Under the pieces are notes generated by a model. It saw nothing but the letters and a program-made list of their open reading frames with translations, had not been told where the DNA came from and searched no databases. A stretch of DNA of 42,384 nucleotides from Bradyrhizobium sp. NAS80.1 (GTDB lineage: Bacteria > Pseudomonadota > Alphaproteobacteria > Rhizobiales > Xanthobacteraceae), in assembly GCF_001908205.1 (NCBI RefSeq), contig NZ_LGHL01000082.1, positions 1 through 42,384 on the forward strand. Reading direction: 5' to 3'. Within the stretch, counting starts at the first letter, position 1. The number at the start of each line of letters is the position of its first letter. Made by a program: the position numbers and the translations under genes. Below are positions 33,376 to 40,571 of this stretch, one piece after another.

Positions 33376-34485
33376 CTAGAACACGACGACTGAACGGATG
33401 GATTTGCCCTCGTGCATCAGCTCGAAGCCCTTGTTGATCTCTTCGAGCTTGAGCACGTGGGTGATCATCGGATCGATCTGGATTTTTCCGTTCATGTACC
33501 AGTCGACGATCTTCGGCACGTCGGTGCGGCCGCGCGCGCCGCCGAAGGCCGTGCCGCGCCAGTTGCGCCCGGTGACGAGCTGGAACGGGCGGGTGGCGAT
33601 CTCCTTGCCGGCTTCGGCGACGCCGATGATGATCGAGGTGCCCCAGCCGCGATGGCAGGCCTCCAGCGCCTGGCGCATCACCGTGGTGTTGCCGGTGCAG
33701 TCGAAGGTATAGTCGGCGCCGCCGTCGGTGAGGCCGACCAGATGCTGGACGATGTCGCCGGTGACCTTCTTCGGGTTGACGAAGTGGGTCATGCCGAACC
33801 GCTTACCCCAATCTTCCTTGGAGTCGTTGATGTCGACGCCGATGATCTTGTCGGCGCCGGCCATCTTGGCACCCTGGATCACGTTGAGGCCGATGCCGCC
33901 GAGGCCGAACACGACCACGTTCGAGCCCGGCTCGACTTTCGCGGTGTTGACGACGGCGCCGACGCCGGTGGTGACGCCGCAGCCGATGTAGCAGCTCTTG
34001 TCGAACGGCGCGTCCTCGCGGATCTTCGCCACCGCGATCTCCGGCAGCACGGTGAAGTTCGAGAAGGTCGAGCAGCCCATGTAGTGGTAGATCGGCTTGC
34101 CCTTGTAGGAAAAGCGGCTGGTTCCGTCGGGCATCACGCCCTTGCCCTGCGTCGCGCGGATCGCGGTGCAGAGATTGGTCTTCTGGCTCAGGCAGCTTTT
34201 GCACTGCCGGCATTCCGGCGTGTAGAGCGGAATGACGTGGTCGCCCGGCTTCACCGAGGTCACGCCTGCGCCGATCTCGCGGATGATACCGGCGCCTTCA
34301 TGGCCCAGGATCGACGGGAAGATTCCCTCGCTGTCGAAGCCGTCGAGCGTGTAGGCGTCGGTATGGCAGATGCCCGTCGCCTTGATCTCGACCAGGACTT
34401 CGCCGGCCTTCGGTCCTTCCAGATCGACTTCGACGATCTCGAGCGGCTTCTTGGCTTCGAAAGCAACGGCGGCACGTGTCTTCAT
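33376..34485 (-). CDS. frmA: S-(hydroxymethyl)glutathione dehydrogenase / class III alcohol dehydrogenase
   Basis: Zinc NAD-dependent enzyme of 369 residues oxidising S-hydroxymethylglutathione to S-formylglutathione. Catalytic zinc ligands are Cys40 and His62 (GHEGAG) plus the later Cys in SCYIGCG. The structural zinc site is Cys92, 95, 98 and 106. The coenzyme motif GLGGIGLN follows, and the C-terminus matches class III enzymes. The ATG at 34485 follows TTTGAGGAG; the longer frame upstream has no family sequence. It sits between the cytochrome c gene and gfa, linking XoxF-made formaldehyde to the glutathione pathway. The S-formylglutathione hydrolase gene is not in the window. Confidence 0.95.
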   Translation of the reverse strand: MKTRAAVAFEAKKPLEIVEVDLEGPKAGEVLVEIKATGICHTDAYTLDGFDSEGIFPSILGHEGAGIIREIGAGVTSVKPGDHVIPLYTPECRQCKSCLSQKTNLCTAIRATQGKGVMPDGTSRFSYKGKPIYHYMGCSTFSNFTVLPEIAVAKIREDAPFDKSCYIGCGVTTGVGAVVNTAKVEPGSNVVVFGLGGIGLNVIQGAKMAGADKIIGVDINDSKEDWGKRFGMTHFVNPKKVTGDIVQHLVGLTDGGADYTFDCTGNTTVMRQALEACHRGWGTSIIIGVAEAGKEIATRPFQLVTGRNWRGTAFGGARGRTDVPKIVDWYMNGKIQIDPMITHVLKLEEINKGFELMHEGKSIRSVVVF

Positions 34486-34547
34486 CGTAAACTCCTCAAA
34501 TTCTTCTGGAGATGCCAAGAACTAAGTCTCGGCCAAGCTCCAAACGT

Positions 34548-35066
34548 TCACTTCTTGCCCATGCACGAGTCTTCATTCTTGGTATAGGCTTCGTTCTTGT
34601 CCTCGTGCTTGTTTGGTCGGGCGCGGCCCCAGGACTCGTTGGAGCGGGCGCGCAGATAGACGTAGAGATCGTCCATGTAGCAGGCGACGTTCGGGTTATC
34701 GCCGAAGGCCGGCATCACGTTCTCCGAGGCGGTCGAGATGTTCTTGCGGCCGGAGGCGACGATGCCGATGAAATCGGCATAGCTCATGGTCTTGAGCGAA
34801 TCCTTCAGCGCCGGCGCATAGGTCGAGCCCATTCCATCCGGGCCATGGCACACATGGCAGTCCGAGTGATAACGGCGGTATCCGGAATAGGTGTACCAGT
34901 CCACGGTCCCGTCGGAGACCTTGTAGGTCGGGTTTCCATCCTTATCGAGCCATTCGCCCGTTTCGTTCTGCTTGACGGCAGTCGGGTCGCCCGAGCCGTC
35001 CGCGACAGCAATTCCCCCGGACGCAACGAAGATCATCGCAGCAATGACAGAGCAGATTTTACGCAA
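34548..35066 (-). CDS. xoxG: Methanol-metabolism c-type cytochrome (XoxG-like)
   Basis: Periplasmic mono-haem cytochrome of 172 residues. A signal peptide ends near AVA (residue 22). Haem binds at Cys70-His-Val-Cys73-His74, with Met118 (ENVMPAFGD) the likely second axial ligand. Two extra cysteines (129 and 168, in VACYMDD and DSCMG) match the four-cysteine, methanol-metabolism-related cytochrome family. It lies directly after xoxF and is the expected electron acceptor of XoxF. A perfect 12-bp hairpin separates it from xoxF. The long charged tail after residue 145 is unusual for a simple cytochrome c. Confidence 0.88.
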   Translation of the reverse strand: MRKICSVIAAMIFVASGGIAVADGSGDPTAVKQNETGEWLDKDGNPTYKVSDGTVDWYTYSGYRRYHSDCHVCHGPDGMGSTYAPALKDSLKTMSYADFIGIVASGRKNISTASENVMPAFGDNPNVACYMDDLYVYLRARSNESWGRARPNKHEDKNEAYTKNEDSCMGKK

Positions 35067-35100
35067 GAGGTTTTCCTCGAAGGCGTTCGGTGGAGACGAA

Positions 35101-35129
35101 CCGGCGCGTGGAGTTGATCCACGCGCCGG
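35101..35129 (-). promoter_or_regulatory. Intercistronic hairpin between xoxF and xoxG
   Basis: CCGGCGCGTGGA (35101-35112), loop GTTGA, TCCACGCGCCGG (35118-35129) form a perfect GC-rich 12-bp stem in the 81-base gap between xoxF and the cytochrome gene. No T-run follows on the minus strand, so full termination is unlikely. It could protect the xoxF message from 3' exonucleases and so give more xoxF than downstream mRNA. Confidence 0.65.
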
Positions 35130-35147
35130 AGCGATACAGAGTTGAGG

Positions 35148-36959
35148 CTAGTTCGCTGCCGGCAGCGCGAACACGGTCAGCGTACCGCCGAGCGCCGTGT
35201 AGTTGCTGAGAGCTGCGTAGCCGCCGACTGCGCCGAGACCGGCGGTCGGATCGGTGAGGCCCGCTGCCAGGCCGATGCCGGCCCAGCCACCCACGCCGGA
35301 GAGTACGGCGACGTACTGCTTGCCGCCGTTCTCAAAGGTGGTGACGTTGCCGATGATGCCGGACGGAGTCTTGAACTTGTAGAGCTCCTTGCCGGTCTTG
35401 GCGTCGACAGCCTTCAGGTAGCCTTCGAGCGTGCCGTAGAAGACTACGTTGCCGGCTGTCGCGAGCGCACCCGACCAGACCGAGAACTGCTCCTTGTTCG
35501 ACCAGACGATCTTGCCGGTCTTGCCGTCCCAGGCGATGAAGTTGCCCATGTTGCTTTCACCCGGCGGCGGATACATCGAGAGCGTCGCGCCCACATAGGG
35601 CTGGCCCGCGGTGTAGCTCACCTTGAACGGTTCGTAGTCCATGCAGACGTGGTTGGTCGGAACGTAGAACAGCTGCGTCTCCGGCGAGTAGGCCGCCGGC
35701 TGCTCGTCCTTGGTGCCGAGCGCGGCCGGGCAGATGCCCTTCACGTTGTGGTCCTCACCCGCCTTGTCGGTCGAAGCTGCATCGAGCACCTTCGGGCGGC
35801 CATAGGTCGGCGAGTTCTTGTCCATGTCGACGCCGGAGGTCCAGTTCACCTTCGGATCGTACTTTTCGGCGACCAGCAGTTCGCCAGTGGCGCGATCGAG
35901 CGTATAGCCGAGGCCGTTACGATCGAAATGGGTCAGCAGCTTGCGCGGCTGGCCGTTGATCTGCTGATCCGAGAGGATCATCTCGTTGACGCCGTCATAG
36001 TCCCACTCGTCGTGGGGCGTCATCTGATAGACCCACTTGGCAACGCCGGTATCCGGGTTACGCGCCCAGATCGTCATCGACCACTTGTTGTCGCCGGGTC
36101 GCTGTTTCGGATTCCAGGTCGATGGGTTGCCCGATCCGTAATAGATCAGGTTTAGCTCGGGATCGTAGGAGATCCAGCCCCATGTGGCACCGCCGCCGAT
36201 CTTCCACTGATCGCCTTGCCATGTCTTGAGGCTGGAGTCCTTGCCCACTGGCTTGCCGAGTGCGGTGGTCTTCTCGGGGTCGACCAGAATCTGGTTATCC
36301 GGCCCTTCCGAATATCCGCGCCAGACCTCCTTGCCGGTCTTGATGTCGTAGGCGGTCATATGAGCCTGGACACCGAATTCGCCGCCGGAGATGCCTATGA
36401 GCACCTTGTCCTTGATGACCATGGGCGCTGACGTGCCGGTCTCGCCCTTGCTCGGATCGCCATTCTTGGCGGTCCAGGCAACCTGGCCGGTCTTGGCATC
36501 GAGTGCGACGAGGGTGGTATCGGCTTGATGCAGGAAGATCTTGCCGTCGCCGTAGGCGAGGCCGCGGTTAACCGTGTCGCAGCACATCACCGGGATGACG
36601 TTCGGATCCTGCTTCGGCTCGTACTTCCAGACGATCTTGTTCTCGTTGGAAAGGTCAATGGCGTAGACCTTGTTCGGGAACGGCGTGTGGACGTACATGA
36701 TGTTGCCGATGATCAGCGGGCCGCCCTCGTGGCCGCGCAGCACGCCGGTCGAGAAGGTCCAGGCGACCTGAAGCTTGCCGACGTTCTGCGAGTTGATCTG
36801 GTTCAGCTTGGAGTAGCGGGTATTGGCATAGTCGCCGGTCGGCATCACCCAGTCTTTCGGGTTCTGCGACATCTTGATCAGCTCGTCATTGGCTGACGCG
36901 CTCCCGACGGCGAGAGCCGCCGCGGAGCCAAGAAAGGTCGCCAATAGCACCTTGCGCAT
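35148..36959 (-). CDS. xoxF: Lanthanide-dependent methanol dehydrogenase XoxF
   Basis: Periplasmic PQQ enzyme of 603 residues oxidising methanol, probably to formaldehyde or formate. A signal peptide ends near SASA (residue 23). The vicinal disulfide Cys126-Cys127 is in VMCCDTVNRG. Asp320-Tyr-Asp322 in HDEWDYDGVN shows the extra Asp that coordinates the lanthanide and is absent from Ca-dependent MxaF. The GGAGGAATAACT-ATG start at 36959 is excellent; the extra codons upstream are not coding. It heads an operon with xoxG, formaldehyde dehydrogenase and gfa, and faces an AraC-type regulator across a 490-500-base promoter region. There is no mxaI gene, as expected for XoxF. Confidence 0.96.
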   Translation of the reverse strand: MRKVLLATFLGSAAALAVGSASANDELIKMSQNPKDWVMPTGDYANTRYSKLNQINSQNVGKLQVAWTFSTGVLRGHEGGPLIIGNIMYVHTPFPNKVYAIDLSNENKIVWKYEPKQDPNVIPVMCCDTVNRGLAYGDGKIFLHQADTTLVALDAKTGQVAWTAKNGDPSKGETGTSAPMVIKDKVLIGISGGEFGVQAHMTAYDIKTGKEVWRGYSEGPDNQILVDPEKTTALGKPVGKDSSLKTWQGDQWKIGGGATWGWISYDPELNLIYYGSGNPSTWNPKQRPGDNKWSMTIWARNPDTGVAKWVYQMTPHDEWDYDGVNEMILSDQQINGQPRKLLTHFDRNGLGYTLDRATGELLVAEKYDPKVNWTSGVDMDKNSPTYGRPKVLDAASTDKAGEDHNVKGICPAALGTKDEQPAAYSPETQLFYVPTNHVCMDYEPFKVSYTAGQPYVGATLSMYPPPGESNMGNFIAWDGKTGKIVWSNKEQFSVWSGALATAGNVVFYGTLEGYLKAVDAKTGKELYKFKTPSGIIGNVTTFENGGKQYVAVLSGVGGWAGIGLAAGLTDPTAGLGAVGGYAALSNYTALGGTLTVFALPAAN

Positions 36960-37460
36960 AGTTATTCCTCCGTTGGTCTCGTTTATTGTTTCCAAAGCAT
37001 TGCTCAATCACCGGACTTCTCGTCCGGCGTCTGCTCGTGCAGGGCGGTCACGTTGGGGACCAGAAACGATGCTGTGCTGTTTCCCTCCTCCTGATGAGAG
37101 CCACGGGTCCACGTGCAGGGGCGGCCCGTTCTTGTTGTTCCTGCCGCAATCCGTAACGACTTCGCCATCGGGAAACTTGCCCAAGAGCGAAGCTGGTTTG
37201 CTCGACAGCGCACGGAGGCGAAGTTTTTGATTTTGCAGTAGCGAATTCAGCAGCTTCGGCGCCGAGTGGTGCGGCGCTCAACGCTCATGTACCCCTTGAC
37301 GGCGCTGCGACTAAGGCGGAGGATTAACTTTCAAGGGTGGCGCACGTTCCAAAAGATCGCCCAAATTTGAGGTAAACGTCACGCAATCATGGCTGAGGGC
37401 TCCGGCAGAGCTGGTCCCGACTCGCGTCGAATCTCCGGATGAAAACCAGTGGCTGGATTA
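36960..37460. promoter_or_regulatory. Divergent promoter region of xoxF and its AraC-type regulator
   Basis: About 500 bases without a convincing gene. A small hairpin CCGGAC-TTCTC-GTCCGG lies at 37011-37027 in what would be the xoxF leader, about 52 bases before the start codon. The rest must hold the xoxF promoter, regulator sites and the regulator's own promoter. I could not identify direct repeats clear enough to call AraC-type half-sites. Short frames in it look like chance. Confidence 0.45.
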
Positions 37461-38429
37461 ATGCCCGACACAATTCACACGCTCTCGACGACCGGACTGA
37501 CGCCGAAGCGGCAGATTCAGAGCTGGGTCGACGGGCTGACGAGCCTGTGCGGGCACTTCGACGTCGATCCGCTGGAGGCGTCCTCGCTCGAAGGCCGCAT
37601 CGACTACACTACAGTCTCGCGCCTGAAGCTCTGCCAGATCGAGGTGAGCCAGCATCGCATCGCGCACACGCTGGCGCGCGCCAAGGGCAATGAACACCCG
37701 TACATAAAAATCCACTTCCAGACCTACGGCGTGTCCTATTTCGAGCAGGAAGGCCGCCACATCGAGCTGAACCCCGGCGACATCCTGGCCTATGACGTTT
37801 CCTGTCCGCATCTGATCATCAGCCCCGCCTTCACACGCCACGACGTGGTGATCGTGCCGAAGGCGCTGCTGCGGGACCGCGGCTTCCCGTCGCAGCGGAT
37901 GCCGGCCTGCAAATTGTCGGCGAAGACAGGTACGGGGCGGATCGCCCATGATTTCGTCCATGCCACCTTCGACGAAGCGGCAAAGCTGTCGGCGAACAGC
38001 GCGGTCGGTGTCGCCGACTCGCTGATCGACCTCTTGCTGCTGCCGCTGCGCGAAGCCGATACGATGTTTGATCGCGTCGGGCCCGAGGCGATGTATGTGC
38101 GCGCGCAGTTCTTCATCCGCGAGCATTTGCGCGATCCGGATCTGTGCATCGACCAGATATCCGCCGAGCTCGGCTGCTCCAAGCGCTATCTGCACATGCT
38201 GTTCAGCGAGCGCGGCACCACGGTGAGCGACTACATCTGGCAGGCACGCCTGCAGAACTGCCGTCAGGAGCTCGAGGCGCACGCCGGCAAGACCATCACT
38301 GACGTCGCGTTCTCCTGGGGCTTCTCCAGCTCATCGCATTTCAGCCGCGTGTTCCGGAAATATTTCGGCGTGGTGCCGTCCTCAATCCACAAGGCGCAGC
38401 ACGGCGCTTTAGCCGCAGACGAGCGTTAG
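37461..38429 (+). CDS. AraC-family transcriptional regulator, probable xoxF activator
   Basis: Regulator of 322 residues from the ATG at 37461 (a GTG at 37449 would add four). The N-terminal half is an AraC-binding-type sensor domain with a cupin-like segment (YFEQEGRHIELNPGDILAYD). The C-terminal part has two helix-turn-helix motifs (QISAELGCSKRYLHMLF and ITDVAFSWGFSSSSHFSRVFRKYFG). It is divergent from xoxF, the classic position of a regulator of the facing operon. Most described XoxF systems use two-component regulators (MxbDM, MxcQE), so an AraC-type control would differ; the link is inferred from position. Confidence 0.87.
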   Translation: MPDTIHTLSTTGLTPKRQIQSWVDGLTSLCGHFDVDPLEASSLEGRIDYTTVSRLKLCQIEVSQHRIAHTLARAKGNEHPYIKIHFQTYGVSYFEQEGRHIELNPGDILAYDVSCPHLIISPAFTRHDVVIVPKALLRDRGFPSQRMPACKLSAKTGTGRIAHDFVHATFDEAAKLSANSAVGVADSLIDLLLLPLREADTMFDRVGPEAMYVRAQFFIREHLRDPDLCIDQISAELGCSKRYLHMLFSERGTTVSDYIWQARLQNCRQELEAHAGKTITDVAFSWGFSSSSHFSRVFRKYFGVVPSSIHKAQHGALAADER

Positions 38430-38564
38430 GCAGACCGGGGCGCAGCCCTCTTGCCAGGCATTCAGTGCCTTGTTGTTTAAGGAATTGGCATGAAGGCGGG
38501 GCGCCGGATCTGCAACGGCGAAGGCCGCGCGCAGTGACGGCAGCCGCCGCAATTGCGTTGTCGC

Positions 38565-38990
38565 TCAGCCCGACGTGGCGATATAGGGAATGCCGGCCAC
38601 GAGAGCGACGAGAAGCACCGCGTTGCACAGCATTCCGCTCCAATGCAATCGCCGCAGCCGACGCGGAGCTTCGGTGTCGCCTGCGTCCCTCGCGCTGAGC
38701 TGTTGGTCTATCCGCGGCATGAACCAGCGGCGTCCGCAGATCGCGAAAGCGGCAATCAGACCGACACCGGCCGCAGAGACAAACCGACCGGCGACGATGA
38801 GCGCCAGCGTCCCGGCGACGCCGGCAACGCTCATCACCAGGAAGTGGATGTTGAACATCCCGCGCAATAGCTGGGCGACGGGCTGGATGTCGAGCTTCAC
38901 CAGCAGGAAGGCCGGCGACGCCAGCGTGAAATAGCCCATCGGAAAGAGCAGAATAATCATGACGGCTATGGCGATGGCATCCGGTGTCAT
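38565..38990 (-). CDS. Small integral membrane protein of unknown function
   Basis: Predicted inner-membrane protein of 141 residues with about four hydrophobic helices (IAIAVMIILLFPMGYFTLAS, LVMSVAGVAGTLALIVAG, FVSAAGVGLIAAFAI and LCNAVLLVALVAGIPYIA). I recognise no family. The ATG at 38990 gives a natural membrane start; the open frame runs upstream to 39191 without protein-like sequence. It is convergent with the AraC-type gene, with a 135-base gap that has only a short GGGC/GCCC hairpin. Confidence 0.6.
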   Translation of the reverse strand: MTPDAIAIAVMIILLFPMGYFTLASPAFLLVKLDIQPVAQLLRGMFNIHFLVMSVAGVAGTLALIVAGRFVSAAGVGLIAAFAICGRRWFMPRIDQQLSARDAGDTEAPRRLRRLHWSGMLCNAVLLVALVAGIPYIATSG

Positions 38991-39165
38991 GCGATAGGCC
39001 TTTCTCGTCCGCCCCGATGAGGGCTTCCTGTCGCGGCGCACGATCATAGCTGGCAAATCCGTCTTCGCCACTCCGCTTTGGTCGGATGCCCGATGAAATA
39101 GCATCGGGCCGACGACGATCAACGCGCGTCGATGCCGTTGCGCCCGACCGCCTTCCACACCCACC

Positions 39166-39270
39166 GTCATTCCGGGATGCGTGCGCAGCACGCAGGCCCG
39201 GAATCCATCGGGCCGCGTGTGGTGTGGAGGAATGGATTCCGGGTTCGCCCTGTGGGCGCCCCGGAATGAC
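39166..39270. repeat. Dispersed palindromic element, GTCATTCCGG type
   Basis: Perfect 10-bp terminal arms GTCATTCCGG (39166-39175) and CCGGAATGAC (39261-39270) enclose a second inverted pair CCGGAATCCAT (39199-39209) / ATGGATTCCGG (39232-39242). The nested structure could fold into a long hairpin. This is a very common intergenic element in Bradyrhizobium and relatives. It lies just past the XoxJ-like gene, where it may also help end transcription. Confidence 0.8.
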
Positions 39271-39278
39271 TGCCTACC

Positions 39279-40208
39279 TCACCGCTGAATGATCTTCATC
39301 CAGACATCGCCGAGGATCGCGGGTTCGCGCGGCGGCAGGTAGGTGAGGCCGGCCTGCTTGCCGAATGCGGCGATCTTGCCTTCCGCGGCGAGCTCCGTCA
39401 GCGCCTTGTTGACGGCATCGATCAGTGCGCCATCGTTCGCAAGCCCGACATAGCCGCGATTGGCGCCGATCGGATAATAGTAGCCGGAGGCGGTGATTGC
39501 CGTGTCGGGATGCGCGGCGCGATGGGCGTCGTAACGGGCGAGGTCGATCAGCGTCGCATCATAGCCGCCGCGCTGAAGTGCGCCGAGGAGGTCGTCGCGG
39601 CCGGGGACAAGATGGGTGATGTTGTCGATCAGGCGTCCCTTGTCGAACGTCATCAGGATGGCATCTCCGAGTGAGCCGCTCTCGATCGCGAGGCGAAGGC
39701 CTGCAAGATCGCCGATGTCGCCGATCTTGCGGCCCTGCGCCTTCGGCCCGAGCACGACCGTCATTGGCGAATAGACGTAAGGCTGGCTCGGCGCGAGCAC
39801 GCTGAGCGCGACGCGGCGGCGCCGGTCGTCGCGCGTGGCCCCACTGAAGTCCGGCAAGCGCGCCGTCTTCATCCCGGGGGCGGCCAGCGAGTCTGTTGTC
39901 AGCGCATAGCCGCCGACGAGCGAACAGCGACCGTCGGAGAGCAAGGCGTTGGCCTCAAGCTGCGGGCCCGAATCCTCGTCGAGCTTACTCTCGAACCACT
40001 GGATCTTGAGCGGCCGTCCCATCCGGTCCGCGATCGCCTGCGCCAGCAGCACGTCGAACCCAGCGTCCGGCTTGCCCTTGTGATGCATCGAGAGTGGCGG
40101 CCGGTCCTCGTCGAGGCAGACCTTCAGTGGATCATCGGCCGCATGTGCGGTCGTGGCCGCCGCCACGAGGACCACAGTAGCGCTCCACGCAACGAGCCAG
40201 CGCCTCAT
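39279..40208 (-). CDS. xoxJ: Quinoprotein-associated periplasmic binding protein (XoxJ/MoxJ-like)
   Basis: Periplasmic protein of 309 residues in the family 3 solute-binding fold, of the subgroup found beside quinoprotein dehydrogenases. A signal peptide ends near AHA (residue 23). LKVCLDEDRPPLSMH and FDVLLAQAIADRMG are typical of this group. XoxJ is thought to help activate or load PQQ dehydrogenases rather than feed an ABC importer, and no permease or ATPase is present here. Its start overlaps the cytochrome c gene stop (ATGA), so it is in one operon with the cytochrome and the PQQ dehydrogenase. Confidence 0.85.
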   Translation of the reverse strand: MRRWLVAWSATVVLVAAATTAHAADDPLKVCLDEDRPPLSMHHKGKPDAGFDVLLAQAIADRMGRPLKIQWFESKLDEDSGPQLEANALLSDGRCSLVGGYALTTDSLAAPGMKTARLPDFSGATRDDRRRRVALSVLAPSQPYVYSPMTVVLGPKAQGRKIGDIGDLAGLRLAIESGSLGDAILMTFDKGRLIDNITHLVPGRDDLLGALQRGGYDATLIDLARYDAHRAAHPDTAITASGYYYPIGANRGYVGLANDGALIDAVNKALTELAAEGKIAAFGKQAGLTYLPPREPAILGDVWMKIIQR

Positions 40209-40561
40209 GGCTTCCTCCGGCTGGAGATGAAGGCCCAGAGGTCCCCGATCTGGTCGTCGTTAAGTATGTCCCCCCAGGGCGGCATCCTGTTGTTCTTGCC
40301 GTTCTTCACCGTGGTGATGAAGCGTGTCTTGTCGTCGGGGAAGGCGCGCAGGTCCGGGGTGATGGTGCCGGAGTTCATCAAATTGGGGCCGTGGCAGTGC
40401 GAGCATTTCTCGGCGTAGGTCGACTTGCCATGGTCGATCTGTGCCTGCAGGGGATTGCCGGTTGCGTCATCCGCGGCACGGACGGTCGCCGCAAGCGCGA
40501 CCATCAGCACCGCGACGGCGGCGAGGATCGCCGCCGTCTTGTGAGATATTTCTCTCAGCAT
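40205..40561 (-). CDS. Small periplasmic cytochrome c
   Basis: Mono-haem cytochrome of 118 residues from the ATG at 40561. An export signal covers about the first 30 residues (ending AT-VRA-AD). Haem binds at Cys53-Ser-His-Cys56-His57, with Met in NRMPPWGD the likely axial ligand. The gene begins 10 bases after the PQQ dehydrogenase stop and overlaps the XoxJ-like gene, so it is the likely electron acceptor of that dehydrogenase. It differs from the XoxG-like cytochrome at 34548-35066: it is shorter and has no extra cysteines. Confidence 0.87.
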   Translation of the reverse strand: MLREISHKTAAILAAVAVLMVALAATVRAADDATGNPLQAQIDHGKSTYAEKCSHCHGPNLMNSGTITPDLRAFPDDKTRFITTVKNGKNNRMPPWGDILNDDQIGDLWAFISSRRKP

Positions 40562-40571
40562 CTGGCCGTGG

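Noticed and set aside
37048..37281. Small minus-strand open frame upstream of xoxF
   Set aside because: No ribosome site or protein-like sequence; it lies within the divergent promoter region.
39166..39270. CRISPR repeat or insertion-sequence end
   Set aside because: It is a single nested palindrome with no spacer array, transposase or target duplication; it fits a dispersed intergenic element.
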